NCBI GenBank assembly: GCA_008921705.1
Contig: VFFE01006813.1
Location: 1,363,959-1,427,958 of the forward strand
Reading direction: 5' to 3'
DNA length: 64,000 bases
From: Burhinus oedicnemus
Taxonomy: Eukaryota > Chordata > Aves > Charadriiformes > Burhinidae
The translations under genes and the position numbers were made by a program. This document shows, one piece after another, positions 39,800 through 53,589 of this stretch. The notes below the pieces were generated by a model, which worked only from the letters and a program-made list of their open reading frames with translations, ran no database searches and was not told the DNA's origin. Position 1 is the first letter of the stretch; every line of letters begins with the position of its first letter.

Positions 39800-41375
39800 C
39801 TGATCAGATTTGCAGGAGGGAAAATGTGTTTTAAAGAGGCAAGAACAGGCTGCCCCTCCAGAGGACTCTCCCCTGCTCTGCCTGGAGCTGTATTAACTCT
39901 GTCTAAAAGAAGTAGCCATGTCATGACTCATACTTTCCACTCCCCATAATCCCTCTCAGTAGGGTGCAGACTTAAGAGTTTCCCTCTGACTTCAGTTTTG
40001 TTATAATTTATGCACCTGCTTTGAAGGAGCCTTTGAAAAATCTGACAGTGGAGAAAAAAAGGAGCCTGTTTTATCTGTCTGATGGACAGGCTGAAAAAAC
40101 CCCCACCACAGTGGAATTCTACAGTACCAGGAAAAGAACGTCTGAGTCTGTAACTTCCTACCAGGCTGTTAGTAATCAAAAATAAACTACTAGAAATCCT
40201 TTGTCAGAACAAGGGCAGAGCTTCAGTGAAAGAATAAGCAGTTCAACAGAGTCAGAAGTGTGCAGCTGACACAAGACAGAGCAAACGTCGTTTTAAAAAA
40301 CACGCCAATGAATTATGTACAAGCGCACACTCAAGGGCCCGGACCTCACGTCCAGCTCCCAGTGACACCAGCAGCAGCTGTGCTGGGTCCTACGCACTTC
40401 CCGAGCCTCCAGAGCCAAGTGCTAGGCAGAGGGTACTTCTGTAAAAGGAATTTTTATGGAGTTTTGGAAAAATCTAAGTTTTGACATGCCCATTACTTTA
40501 GTGACTTTTTTCCATTATCCCTGGGTCTGAAACAGTGAATACCACCTCTTCAAATACACTTCAGAGTTGCAGTTTTATACAAAACGACAGACTGGGTCAC
40601 TGTTACATCTAAAAATCTGCAGTTGAGAGTCCATGAGACCTTCCCCATCCAGCCCAGATGGCTCCTCAAGTCCACAATCAGCGTGGTTTATGCCTCACAG
40701 CCTCTCTGCAGCCTGCCCTCAACACAACTAATTCCACCTGATTCCCCCCTGCCAGTCACCTGCTTTCAGCCACGTGCTTCCTCTGCCTGCCTTTTGTTGG
40801 CATTGGCCACCAACGCTTTCCCAAGGTAAAAAGCTGGTTTGGGTCTCAAACATCTCTCTTGCTCTATTTCCAGCTCTCTGTTCTGCACTGCACATTGTTC
40901 CAGAAGGGAAAATACAAAATTGCATCTCCTCGCTGGTTTCTGTGAAAGCTGAGTTCATCTCAAAGGACAGATTTCATTGCTCCCATCCCACAACAAAGAG
41001 CTTCCAACGGGAGCTGTCTCGATGTGTTCCCACCTGGCTTGCAAGCTGGTGTCCTGTCTGCTGAGATGCATCCAGAGCTCTGTGCAACACTGCCCAAAAT
41101 GCACCCCCTCAAGCAAGATCCTGCCCTGCAACCTTTTCTGCCTTACACAGAAGATATAGCTGTAAACTAGGAATATTTCCTTGGGTCACTGTTTATTTAA
41201 CATCATTTTACAGCTCCGTTGGTCTAAGTTGTGCATTTTTACCATCTCACAGATTGCTCCCTCCGTCAAGAGAAGTAGCAGCGAGTGCACGACATATGCT
41301 GGAAAAACAAACAGTTTTACCGCTGGCTTTCTGGAAGCTTTTGGTAAACAGCTGAATGTCCTGGTTTGAGCGTAC
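39800..41375. other. Intronic sequence, nothing recognised
   Basis: Ordinary intronic composition with short random frames. Confidence 0.55.
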
Positions 41376-41379
41376 TTTG

Positions 41380-41720
41380 TTCTAAAGTGGAGATAGTATC
41401 TACCTGCCTGATGTGGTGCTTTCTGAGGTCGTTAATTAAGAAAACATTGAGTTTTATTGATGTTTGCATTTGGGGCTGTGTTTTGAACATATGAATGAAT
41501 GGTGCCCCTGGGGAAAATTGTTTATACTGGAATGCAAAACTAAGAAATATATGAAAAATAGAGACAGGCCCTCTTAAAAGACTTTAGTTTATCTAATTCA
41601 TTTCTAGAAAGTCATATTACCCAGCTGAGGGTATATAAATGATGCAAAATTGCCAGGGTATTGGGCTATTTCAGGCTCTTCTAAACCCAAGTGATAATAT
41701 CTTGGTACTCCTGTGATGGA
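41380..41720. promoter_or_regulatory. AT-rich candidate conserved noncoding element
   Basis: Contains GGTCGTTAATTAAGAAAAC and several TTTAT/ATAAA blocks without repeat signatures. The texture is like deeply conserved intronic elements; this is a guess from composition only. Confidence 0.2.
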
Positions 41721-42779
41721 TTTATTGAGTGCTAATCCTTCTGCATACCCTCTCATTCTGCAGTCAATGAGTAGCTCTCCTCAGAAAAGCTCGGGAGCCT
41801 TTACCATCCATCATCTGGATGACTGCAAATATCTCTTTAATGGTGCGAGCCCCAGGAGTGATTTGCACCTATATAAGAGCATGAAATTTTAAGACTCCTT
41901 CTTTCCCTGGAGCTTCCCTGAATGTTAATAATGGGAAGAAGACACGAGGGCAGTGGGAAGAAGTTTAGAAGTTTGCTGGTATATGTTAAAGATGGATCCC
42001 AGAGGTAACATCACGAGGTTACCTGTGACCTTCACCATTCTTAGTCCCGCTAATACAGACGCCTTACTCCATACGAATCTTCTCGTATCGTTAAACAAAT
42101 TTAAAAGGAGCAAATTTGATAGTTTCTGCACTTTTATACCCTTCCCCCAGCAGTGGGGGACGCATTCACTTGGAAACCTCAATTATAACACAGCTGTCAG
42201 CTCTATAATTAGACCAGTCAGGTCATTTTGAATGTAGTGTGTGTTATTCACCTGCAATAACAAATAATCTGCCATTCCACCCACACTTTGTGCACTTTTC
42301 CAAGGGCTTAGAAATACACATACAGTCTTGGTTGCCTGTGTGGTACCATAAAATGAACCTCTACTGTTTTGAAAATCCTGGTGTGGACACCTAGTTGTGG
42401 GCTCAGCTCAGACAGAAGCAGCTCGTACCTTCTACCAGAGGTAGAATGCTCTCATTGCTTTTCCTGCAACACAGAGCTCAAAATAAAGACTTTGATCAAA
42501 TGCTGCCAGAAGCACTGGCAGTGCTGGGAAGGGGCTCTGTGGGGATGAAGATATGAAGGCAGCCATCGGCGCAGAGTTTCCTCGGGCCTTTGCCAGCACA
42601 TAAAACGCTATTCATCAGCCCAGCACCCTGGGGCATCCCAACGCACGCTTGCCTCTTACCATCTTACGTGAAATCTCATAAACCACTGGAGAGCTCTATA
42701 AATGGCAGGAGATATATAAACAAGACGGAACCACATGCCTTAGCCTTAATACTGGTATACTATTGACTTCTGAACCCAA

Positions 42780-43010
42780 ATAAACTCTCTTTATTTTGGA
42801 GGTATCAGACAATCCCATGGCAACCAGCCTTCCAGACTGTCATTTGATCAATACAGCTTAAGTCATTAATCAGAAAACCAGGTCCTCTTACCTAATCTAA
42901 TTCTTTAAAAAGAAGTAATTTGGCCCATACATATGCTGTAAAATTGCCACATGATCAAGTTATTTTGGGATAATGTGCGGTAGGGTCACAGAACACCTGT
43001 GATAGAGTAA
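42780..43010. promoter_or_regulatory. Candidate conserved noncoding element with RFX half-site
   Basis: CCCATGGCAACC at 42814-42825 holds a strong RFX half-site (12 of 14 X-box positions over 42811-42824), followed by TAAGTCATTAATCAG and CTAATCTAATTC. Regulatory role is inferred. Confidence 0.25.
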
Positions 43011-43019
43011 TTTGCTTTA

Positions 43020-45860
43020 TTTGCTGCAGAATGCTTTTATTCAACCCACAGTGACTAACTCAATCACAAACACAAGGTAGCCTTTGCCGTCCACAGTCTC
43101 CATGGCTTCAAATACGCAATTGAGGAGTAAACTGTCTTACACATAGCGCACACAAAAACATCACCGTAGGGAGTTAGTGCAAAGCTGGTGTATGGTAAAC
43201 CCAAGCCCTGGCTTCCAGCAGCCCAACGTCCGCACCCAGGCAAGACTCAGCAAGCTCCCAGCTAAGCCCTTCTCCCTGCCTGAGCTGATACAGCCACTTG
43301 CTGTTGAGAAAATAACATAATTGCACACCAAACACTAAGTCTAATGAAACCATATCGATTTTGTTGTTAAGGCCTACGTTTCCAGGATTGCTGGCCTACC
43401 AAGATGTGTTTTCCAAACTGTACAGAGACAGAAAAGTGCAGAAAAATCTAATTAACGATAAAATAAATAACCGAGCAATGCAACAGTGCTTGTTTCAAAT
43501 TCAAATCCTAAAGATGACAGATTTTCATGTGCTTGTCATTTTGCCTCCTACTTGATGACGGATATTTTTGAATAGCACTAGGTCACTGGTCATTAATTAG
43601 ATACATCTTTTATACCATACCCCTATCAACAGGGGAGGGATGGGGCTTACAACACCAAAACTCCTCGGTACACGAGTGCTGTGACTGAACGCCTGCAGAA
43701 AATGGGAAGGATAGTGAAGAGGGAACAGCTGTTGTGTGAGAAGGAAAAGTGCGTTATTGCAAGTAGTTTCTGGCTACAGAGCTGGATGATGCTGAGCAGA
43801 GATTTCAGATGTGGGGGACTGTCCAAGGAGAAAATCCGTGCCCAAATCCTGTGCTGAGATCACGGCCCCCAGAATAACACGGGACAAAGTTTCTCTCCCC
43901 TCCCTGCCTTTTTCTTTAATACCTTCATGATTTTTCAAAGTTTTTGCAGTGCAGAGTTGCAAAGGAATGCCTAAGAGATGAACTGAGGGTGAATGATGAA
44001 AAATGGCAAGTCTGGGCAGCTTGGAGGGGTGGTAACTCCAGCGGTCACCTCTAGGTGTGAACACCTGGAAGAGGAGGGCAACAAAGGACATGGATGTCAC
44101 TCCAAGAAAAGCCATCAAGAGGAGAAAATAAAATGGTGGCTCCACCCAGAATTTGAGGACAGGAGGTAAAAACTGAGGCAACGTGATCTATCCTCATCTC
44201 GTCTCCTGCCTCTTCATGGGCCAAATGGGACCCTGCTGCCACCCTTGTTGCTAGGAGGGTGTGCCGGTGATAAATCTCTCCTTAATGTCCTTGCCTCTCT
44301 GTGTCACTGCAGCGCTCCAGATTGCCTCAATAGACACCTGGCTCTTCCATGGCACTCATTCGCTTCAGGAGAGCGTGAGCACACCTTCAGTTAGCTTTGG
44401 TGGGATGTACACACATTGTGAAAGCACCTGCTGAAAGTGAAGCGTACATGTACATGCTTTGCTGAATTAGACTGGAATAAATCAGCAGCAGAGAAATTGC
44501 GTTCAAAGATCTGGCACTATTTGCACCTAGACACTACCGTTGTTTCCCATAAATATCCCACAGACAGGGCAGAGATCACCGTCCAACGTCAACAGGCAAA
44601 ATGTGGTTTCTCCAGCAACCTCTTCATCGGAATGTAGGTGGAAACTATGGCAAACATTGACTGTCCTTATGATAATCACTGCACAGGGACTAAGCGCCAG
44701 CTACCTGGAGGCTTTAAGCATTCTGGGGAAGTGCTGCTCTCCCAAATTTGGCCATTCGCTATCTTTCACTTCCACACAATCTGCAGGGCAATAGCTTTCC
44801 AGCCCAGCCTCCCTAGGAAAGTCTCTTTCTCAGAAGACAGCAGGCTTTCATGCTTACAGTCTAAAACTCAAGCACGCAAGAGTACACTGTCCAGAAGGAA
44901 AACAGAGCCCAGGATGCATATTAATTACCAGTGGCATAAAGCCCAGGCAAGGCTGCTGCTCCACAGTCAGGCTATAAATCTGCCCAAATAGGATTCTGAC
45001 CACGTCTGCCTTGTTTATATTACAAAGTTTTATGGCCATGTGATTCTTCACCTGGAGAGGAATAGTATCCCTGTGCAGCCAGTTAAGGACTGAGATTTAT
45101 TATCTGGCAAAAAGACCTTGATGTTCTCCGCAGGCTGGAGAGCATCTGCATGTGCTGGCTGCAGCGCTCCCGGGACCGGGGGCTTTCCCTGGGGGAAGCA
45201 CTCAGCTGCTGCCCTTACAGCGGGACCCCTGCTCAGGGGCTGGTTAAAAGTTCCTGTAAAAGCTTTATCCCTTTGTTTTCCCCAGAAAAAAAGCTTCAGA
45301 GTAACAGGAAGGTTTAAGCCACCCTACCTCTTACCAGCCTAGAGCTGCTGTCATGTGGATTTCTGCTTTGAGAGGGTTTTTGCTACACAGTTTGGGAGGA
45401 TATTTCTAAATGAGATCAAAAAGAGGTTCTCCCCACTTCGTCATGCTCTTTTGCCATGAGACTGGCTCTGCAATGCCGGCAGGAGAGAGAAACCAAGTGT
45501 TGCTTCCACCAGGGAGGTGAAAGGACTTGATCTGAATGTGCAATGGGAGACAGATGATAGCTGAATTAGGAAAAACACAGATTCCCTTTGCCATTTCAGC
45601 CATACCTCGCATCTCCTGGGCCCAGCACTGTCACCATTATAGCCCCAAAAAGCAGATGAGAACTTAACGGTCCCATGGGACACTAGGGGTCAGGCTCATG
45701 AGATGCTTCACTGTGGCTTACCCGCACAGCATGCCAGCACAGGGAGGTAACTGCTGCCGTGCCTGCTCCGAGGGGGCACGGTGCACCAGGCTCAGCTGGC
45801 TGGTTTGGCACTGCCTGCAGGGCTGGCTTGCTGTGGGAAACACGTGCTTGTGGTTCAAGC
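43020..45860. other. Intronic sequence, nothing recognised
   Basis: No gene, RNA or repeat that I can support. Confidence 0.55.
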
Positions 45861-45869
45861 CTGACCTGC

Positions 45870-45925
45870 GATTTGGGAGACCTGCAAGTGTCTCACTGAG
45901 CCTCAGTTTCCCTGTCTGCAAAGCA
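45870..45925 (+). repeat. MIR-like SINE core fragment
   Basis: CACTGAGCCTCAGTTTCCCT followed by GTCTGCAAA matches the MIR core in sense orientation. Flanks are too diverged to extend. Confidence 0.5.
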
Positions 45926-45929
45926 GACT

Positions 45930-48900
45930 CCTGCAGGGCACTCTGTGGTCCCCTTGGGAGGAACACTACGGGCAGCCGACCAGGGCAGAGAACAGTCTTC
46001 CTTGTAGATAGGAATGATCCAATTTCTGCAAGCGGAAGCAAGAAAGTGTCCAAACTGACAAAAAAAATAAATTAAAATGCAGATTATTGAACATCTTTTC
46101 CACAGAAACAACCTCTCCAGGCCTCTTGGATGTTGCAGATGACACGTTAACCTTAAGCACTGAAGAATTTTAATTGGAGGGGGAAAATGTCCTTATTTTC
46201 AAAGAAACTTAGCCAGCACAAGTGCCTGGCCTCCTCAGTGAAATGGATCCTTCAGCTGCACCGTAAATCACTCCCTCTTTGCTACATGCTTAATGAGGCA
46301 AATGCTTAAGACTTGTTGACTTCAAGGAGACTACTCACATGCTGAAAGTTATGCATGTGCTGAAGTTTTCCACACTTAGCAAGGTTTTAATGTCTCCTCT
46401 AGCCAAATCCCGCTGAAGGGTCAGCTGGATCCGAGCATCACGTATGCCCCAGGAGAGCAGGAGGATCAGCTGTCTGTTTTGATACTCTCTTAAGAGATAA
46501 CTTTGAAAAAGGGTGGAGGAAGCATCTTCCATTCCTTATTATTATATGAACATATAGCTCCAAAAATCTCCATTCTGTAGTGGGTCCCAAAGGAAAATAT
46601 TTGAAATAATCCATATTCATTAGAGTTTTTAATCCCTCACACACCAGAGTTCAGCAGGCTGCTAATGAAGACGACAATTATACAGCACTTCACACAAAAA
46701 GCAAACCAGAACAGGTGCAAAGGCTGGAGCTTTGCCATGCTTGCTTTCTGTTCTTTGGCACAGGGCATCATTACTTTACTTAAAACGTATTGAAACATCC
46801 CAACAGTTTAAGGAGTCAGTCTGAAAGGAAAAGAGGTGACATTTAAGATTAATCATTAGCTGTTGACCACCTAAGATACTAAATCAAAAAGACAACAGCT
46901 GGCCAAACTAAGCTTTATCTATATTCCTTCTGAAGAACACAAGCAGAAATGATGCTGTACCAGCAGGGCAGTAAAAAGACAGACTGTTTGTTTTTCCCCT
47001 TGAATTAGAGCTCCGATGTGCAAGTAGAGAGCAAAAAAGTAGTGCCCAAAGGGTTTATGTCCTACCAAGACAAGCACGGGAAAAGCGAAGAAAGATTTTT
47101 CTCTTTTGCAGGTGTTGGTCAGAGGTGCTAAAGAGAAAAATCACCTTTTGGAGTTTGTGCAGAAAATTCATAGCAAAGCCATGACCCTGATCTGCCAATA
47201 TCAGCCATGTCTCTGCCCAAAGGACCATTAACCTCTCAGTTTGGGTTTTCATCCCTCCTGCATGGAGGGAAGACACACCAGAGTAGCACAACACCATGGG
47301 GCTGAATTCAAGAACATTGACCTAAATTTTGACTCTCCGGACTCACCAGAAAAACTTCGGGAAAGGCTGCAGCAAGGTAGTCAATGGTGAAGGACTTTTA
47401 GTGAAAGAAACAGGCTTTTAAAGAGGGGGTTGCAATGTGCTTTTGATGCAAAAGATCATTCTGTGGGCAGGAAGAGGGAGCCCATTATTATTAGCCCCAA
47501 AAACGCTAAGGAAAATAAATAGTCCAGCAGGTGGGTGATAATGTAGGGAACAAGAGATGAAATGACAGCAAAGATTTGAACTGTTTAAAGACCTGGTGGA
47601 AAAGGAAAAAAAGGATAAAATTAGGAAGAGACTCAGTACTTAGTTTCCCTTAGGATATGAAGTCATTAATTACTGATTGAAAGGATCTGATTTGCTGACC
47701 ATTTAGACACAAAACTGCACTTTATGCAATGATACGTCTAATTTGCACACAATTATCCTGTTTTTCCACACACAGATTGAGTAATTGCTTGTGTAAACCA
47801 CAAGATACATTTGCGTCTTCCAACTACCTGATTTGCATGCTAAATCACGGCAACTGTGTGCACAACCTAGCTCTTCATCCTTCCTTTGCACACACACGCC
47901 TGCCTAAGTCTGCTCAAATCAAGACCACAGATTACATCTGTGTGGAAAGTGTCAGTAACGCACTCATGTACTGTAACTGGCACGAAGTGCCTGAGGGAAC
48001 GCTTCCCAGTTGCTTTAGGATTAGTTTATAGCAACAAAACCTGTGATGCAACCAGCTTAGGCGAATTAAGCTGGGACAGCCAAAGCAGTAACTTTCTCTC
48101 CGTATCTGCTCTGCTCGCTGTTTTGGAGACCTGTGCGAGCAGAGGAAGACCAAACAGGTCCTTTAATCCCTCGCTGCTTTGCACAGCCCAGAGTCCTACT
48201 GGAAACTGGGATCCCAGCTTAAATGAACAAGTGTGGTGAGGCGAGCAGCACAGTTGAAGAGCAGACAAAAGCGTGCTGTCCTGCCACTCCTCCTCAAGAA
48301 GTGGGCCAGTTTGGTTATGGGATTAGTAATTATGGAAACTAAACCCCATACCTTTCTAAAGCAGTTTTTGTTTACTCTGGAAAACATATTTATGACTTAC
48401 TTTGAGGTAGCATACATGAGCTGTGAGTCAGAACAGCGTTGCACTTAGTGCTACGTAAGCAAGGAACAAAAAGATGGAACTTCTTACAAAGAGTTTACGA
48501 ATTAAATAAATTACATCTGTAACTCCTGGAAGTGGCATCACCATGCCCAAGTCCTCTGGACCATAAAGTAAATTTTCCAGAAGATAGTGCAAACTAAGAA
48601 GTATTTCACAGCCACTTTACAAGAAGCTCTTAAGAGCATCTTTAAAAATAACTACTAAGTCAAGTGGGTTTCGTTCATGGCCATTCATTCATAGCCAGAA
48701 ACTTAAGCAAATCTGTTCTTTAGCTGAATGGATGTGCTAAAATAATGAAACTATACCTGCCCTAGTGTTCAGCAGAAAAGAAAGAGAGGCCCGACGCATT
48801 TGCCTAGCATGATGAAAGTCTCATATTTCAGTAGGTAGATCGCATATGCTAAAGCTGGCTTTGGCCAGGGCTGCAGGTGTTAAATGAGACCATTCCCCAG

Positions 48901-50815
48901 GACTGCTGGAGTCTAAAGTTACTCCTATAGAGTATCATTGTGTGTAAACACAGACAGAGAGAGCACAAACATGTCAATTAGCAAGATGACCTCTGATACC
49001 TGACATGATCTAGAATGCAGCACATCTTGTGTTTGGTGGAATTATCTCCTTACCAGGACAGCCCAAAAATGCCTTGTCCTGTCATGCTGAATCACATACA
49101 GGAACTTGGAGTCAGGAAGGGGTCAAAACACACACAGCGGGTGTTGGGTCTGTCAGTCCTTGGGTGGCATGAAGGATGTGTGAGATTTTGTCCCTGAAAA
49201 GCTCCCTTTGATAAGATCTGCTTCAGTCAAAGCAGGGCTAGTAGGCTCCACATCAGTGGGAATTAATCAGACTTCACACGCTACACCTCATCTGTTTCAA
49301 ATTTACCTTGAATGATCAAAATAACAATAAGTAGGACCCAATATACCTGGAGTCAGCTACCAAGCCCATAACTTTGTCAAAATAAACCAAACGTAACTGG
49401 CAGTCATGCCATTTGGCATCTCCTCCAGAAGGGAAAACCAGAGGTTGACATATCTGAGAGGTCTCATGGTACCAGAGGGTCTTCAGCACTCCTGGGAAAT
49501 CAGGTGGACACTGCCTTCTTGTAACCCTTCCCAACACTGGCACGATCTCTCTTAATACACTGCAGAAACTGGCAGGTACTTAACGCTGAAAACCAAAACT
49601 GCTGCTGTGTGAGCCTGCCTTCCTTGTAGTAACAGGTAACACACTTAAAAGATGTGGCTTTTCTCAGCTAAAGGCTACAAAACCTGCTGAGCTCAATCAG
49701 ACTCTTACCTGGAGAAGATTAGAGACAAAAAATAACTGTGTGTTGACTAACCTAAGTTTAATTCAGCTCACTGGCTGTCATGGTTTAGGCCAGACTGACC
49801 ACTGAGATGAAAGACACTGGCAATAAGTGCAAGGTACAGCTGTAAAATGAGGGGACATTTGCTGCCAGAACATTGCTATTTATTTATTTCCCATCTCTGT
49901 TCTACCCAAACAAGCTATTCTTTCTCAGAAGAAACCCATTCCTAAGTGACGCCAGTCAAGATAATAAGACATAGATGTTCATGCAACTCTTAGTCCAAAG
50001 GCTGAGGGGAAAGAACTAAGGTGAGCTTTGCAGTCCGCCCTGAGCAGGACTTCCTAAACCTTTCTGCACAGAAAGGCGAGAGCTACGCTGGCTGGGGACA
50101 CCACAAAAGCTCTTTTCCCTGCAAAAGCAGGCTCAGCCTGGGAGCAGCTCTGCAATGGCTCCTTGTGGAAGGGAAGAGGGCAGGGGAGCAGTCAGAGATT
50201 AAAAGCTCAAGTGTGAAGGTCCCCACACTGTGCATGGTGACGCCTTGGTGGAACCAGCTGTGCTGGGCTGACAGTTTTGGGTCCCTTGCACCCATCTGGT
50301 GCTGGCACTGGAAGAGACCCCATCTCTGTGACAGCCTTGATGATCTGCTGAGGGTTAAAGAGACCCTTCACGGGACACTACATACACTCAATGGGCTGCA
50401 TCTTGGGGACCCCTCCTGCAGGGGATAATGAAGTCTCTCTTGGAGTGAGGATCAGTAAAACCCATTGCTGAGGCTGCTTCAGAGAACGCCCTCTGGAACC
50501 AGCTCTGTCCCCAACTAGGGACGTGAGTTCTGCTGCCAATCACAACTTTCCTCCTGCCAGCAGAGATAATACTGTGTTGGTCTAGAAAATCTCTTAACTG
50601 CTGTCTTCAGCCTGTGTCCGACACCAACCAACTTCAGATGTACCACCACCAATACACTGACAGGCTGACCGGTGGATTCGCTTACACAAAATACAGCTAC
50701 AAAACGATGATATCTGCTCCAGCTTGCTTTACCTTTCTAGACCAGGTTTGCTCTTGCCTGTATCAAGGAGATTTTCTCATTTACTATTTCTTCTGCATTG
50801 TCATGTTTAAGTGTA
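45930..50815. other. Intronic sequence, nothing recognised
   Basis: No gene or identifiable element. Open frames are all short. Confidence 0.55.
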
Positions 50816-50819
50816 GATT

Positions 50820-50945
50820 GATAATAATAGTTACTGCACTAGGCAGTCGTGAGGATTACTTAATTAGTGTTTGTGAAGCACTTTAAGATCCTCAGATGAA
50901 AGAAGCTAAGAAATGCAATGTATAATTATTATGTATTATTAATAA
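50820..50945 (+). repeat. MIR-related SINE 3' end
   Basis: The run GTGAGGATTACTTAATTAGT, then AGCACTTTAAGATCCTCAGA, then an AT-rich tail ending in TATTATT follows the typical 3' layout of old amniote MIR-type SINEs (GTGAGGATTAA, AAAGCGCTTTGAGATCCT, ATTATT tail). Confidence 0.6.
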
Positions 50946-51584
50946 ACTTCTGGCACATTGACAGGAGAGGAGACAACACCTTTTTTTTTTTTCCTCCCCT
51001 TTTCTTTTTAGAAAAGATTTAACTTTCATGCTATGAAGGACAGATTTACCAAAAATTCACAAATAAACAAACAAGAAGTGAAAGCTCCCTGTTCCACCAC
51101 AGAGGCTGGGTTCTTCTGATAGCAGAGAGCAAACATTGTCTCAGAAAGTGAGTTACACTCCTTTTCTATCCAGACACTTGACAAACCCATGGTTTTGAGA
51201 ATGGACAGATATGGAGAAATGCAAAGGATGTTACAGTAATTACTAATAGTGGAAGTGGTCAAACACACCAATTACAAGAAGTAAAGAGAGTGTTTAATGT
51301 GCAATCACTGTGGTTAATAAAAGCATGCAATGCAAAAGAAATCAAGTGTGCAAAGCAGTAGATGGACATTTTGAAACAAACAGAAAAATTACAGCCATGT
51401 GAACGAAGTTTTTCAGAGCTGAGAATGTGCCAGATACAAATGAGATTCCCAGAAATATGACGAAACCCAATCTGAGACGGATTCATAGGCAGTTTTGTGG
51501 AAGCATTAAACTCATATACTACAACTGCCTCTTGAATGCTTATGGCTGGAATCCAGCTACACCAGAGAAAAAAGCGGTCCAGGG

Positions 51585-51735
51585 ATTAGGGGTGGATTAC
51601 GACTCCATTCCTCACTCCATCACAGACCCTGAGAAGCCAGTTAGTCCCTCTGTACGCTGTCCAAGTAAACTGGGATAATCACACTGCTCTCCTTCACAAG
51701 ACAACTGGGAGGACAAGCACATTGTGATGCACTCA
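51585..51735 (+). repeat. MIR-like SINE remnant
   Basis: GACTCCATTCCTCACTCCAT, a diverged 'last letters of the tRNA-derived head', then TAGTCCCTCTGTACGCTGTC and AACTGGGATAATCACACTG follow the order of MIR text (Ctctgtgcctcagtttcc, aaatGGGGATAATnat). Highly diverged. Confidence 0.45.
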
Positions 51736-52368
51736 GATGCCAGAGTAGAGAAAGCTAGGGACAAGCAGGTGCTGAATCACTGCAGAAAAGGATAAGAAAA
51801 GACCGGACATGGTCATATAAAAGGGTCCTCAGGGAAGCAAGGAGCTGCTCCTGGTGCTTAGTGCCACAATATGTTTCCATTGCCAGTTTACGCTACCATC
51901 ATATACCATTGAAACCAGCCAAGCATGTTGAAGAGATCTCTTGTGTCATGGTAAGTGTGCTTACCAGAGTTCCTGCCCCCTACAAAAGATTTTAAGTAGT
52001 GAGACTGAGACAGACCTCTTTGTTCATATCTTCAATTTACTCTTTTAGCAAAATGAGTACTTTTAAAGAGATACCCACAAGGATTCTTAAGTCTAAAATA
52101 AAATTTGTTAAGTATAATCATGTTTTAGAAACATTTTGTCCATCAGTACCAATGAGAGAACATTTCTGGTGTTTATGCTGTTTATGTACTGCAAATGAGA
52201 TTTACAGCTCCATTTTGTCCAAAAATGAGCAAGAGCAAATGGACTTAAATAAAATAAAACAAAACTAATCTGTGCTTTTGGCTAGAGACTTTGCATGAAT
52301 CCTGGTCCAAACAGCATTGAATAAGTTCAGCTCATAATAACTGGAACTGATTATGTACCGCAGAAAAA

Positions 52369-52617
52369 ATGAACTTTAAAATAAATTGTTCCTTCCATTT
52401 GTTTTGGCTGTTCACCCAGCTTTTCTTAGTGACACAAGCTTTTTATCAGATCAGATGGATGCCTGACGGATGTTGTTTTTCATATGAGATTAGTCAATAT
52501 GAGATTCGTCAATATGAGATTCAGGTACCAAGTGCTTTGGTTTTTGCTCTGCTAATGACTTCTCTTGTCCGAACCCAGGTTTCGGACACACGACCAAGCA
52601 GCGGAGTGCTGAGTTAA
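52369..52617 (+). other. 82-codon open frame containing a 15-bp tandem repeat
   Basis: The frame has a hydrophobic N-terminal stretch (about residues 9-27) and then a repeated QYEIR-type unit caused by the tandem repeat at 52482. No family is recognised and no splice or promoter context supports a gene; it is listed only because the in-phase repeat keeps the frame open. Confidence 0.1.
52482..52523. repeat. 15-bp tandem repeat, nearly three units
   Basis: Units ATATGAGATTAGTCA and ATATGAGATTCGTCA followed by a partial third unit, differing at one base. Confidence 0.9.
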
Positions 52618-52702
52618 GGCCACCTTACCCACACTGCAGTGCCAGCACCTCAGGGGAAGAGTCGCAAAACATCCACAGCCGTTGGACCAGCAGTCCACAT
52701 CA

Positions 52703-52746
52703 TTGGACCGGAATAGCTGCAGACTTGGACCGGAATAGCTGCAGAC
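52703..52746. repeat. Exact 22-bp tandem duplication
   Basis: Two identical adjacent 22-base units, each beginning TTGGACCGGAATAGC and ending TGCAGAC. A related TTGGACCAGCAG lies 21 bases upstream. Perfect identity implies a recent slippage duplication. Confidence 0.95.
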
Positions 52747-53094
52747 TTCAGCAAAAACACTCACAGGAATCATGAGAGGTCTGGGAGAGACTTGTGAATG
52801 GGGAAAGGGGAAACATCCCTAAAAATGCCAGTACATCTTTCAGGCCAGGCTGAAGGGAGCTCCCAAACTACCAAAAAAGCCCATGCTCTGACCCTCACGT
52901 TCACACAGATACATTACTATCAAAAGTGGCAATTGTTTTGTTTTGATACTACTCCTGTTGAGTAATGTGTGAGTTGTTCATTACATTTGCTGTGCTCAAA
53001 TAGGAGCTGGTTGCTATGATTAGTTCTTAACTGAAAATACATACCCTCCATATACAGGTTAATTTTGATACAAAGGAATTCCCATATGGAGGGG

Positions 53095-53215
53095 GCAATT
53101 TTAATATAGTATGTATGCATACACATCAATATATATTGTATTGGATGTATACTATGATTTATTATATAATTTCATCATACAATTTTATGTATATATATAT
53201 ATATATAGTCTAGCA
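53095..53215. repeat. AT-rich block with (TA)9 microsatellite
   Basis: TA dinucleotides run uninterrupted at 53190-53207 inside a longer AT-rich, TATA-like stretch. A shorter (TA)n lies at 55573-55584. Confidence 0.85.
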
Positions 53216-53589
53216 TACTTTCTTGCTATTTGATACGGTCTAGCAGCATCCCCTCCCTACAGTCAGAATTGCATCAGAGTGCTGAAAATGCCCCAGTACG
53301 GACCTTTTGGATCTACCAGAGAAAGCCTTTCCAGTTTTCTGTAACCACTTATTCCTCAAACGTGACAAAGTTTTCCATGTTGAGCTCATTTAAGTAGGAA
53401 TACCTGTGCTGAAACAAAGAGAGGTTTGATTTCTCACTCCATCCCCCTTGGATAAACTGTCAGAGGGCTGCCAGCACCTTTCCCTCTCTAATATTACCCC
53501 ATAGGCAGCAGGCAAGGGCAACTGGAAGCTCGCCTATACCATGAAAACGTACTGGTGACATGGGAAAGCCAGCCCCTTCCCCTCCCGCC

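Noticed and set aside
49780..49800. GTCATGGTTTAGGCCAGACT resembling the start of avian retroviral LTRs
   Set aside because: Only the first dozen bases are suggestive; no TATA, polyadenylation signal, partner LTR or target duplication follows.
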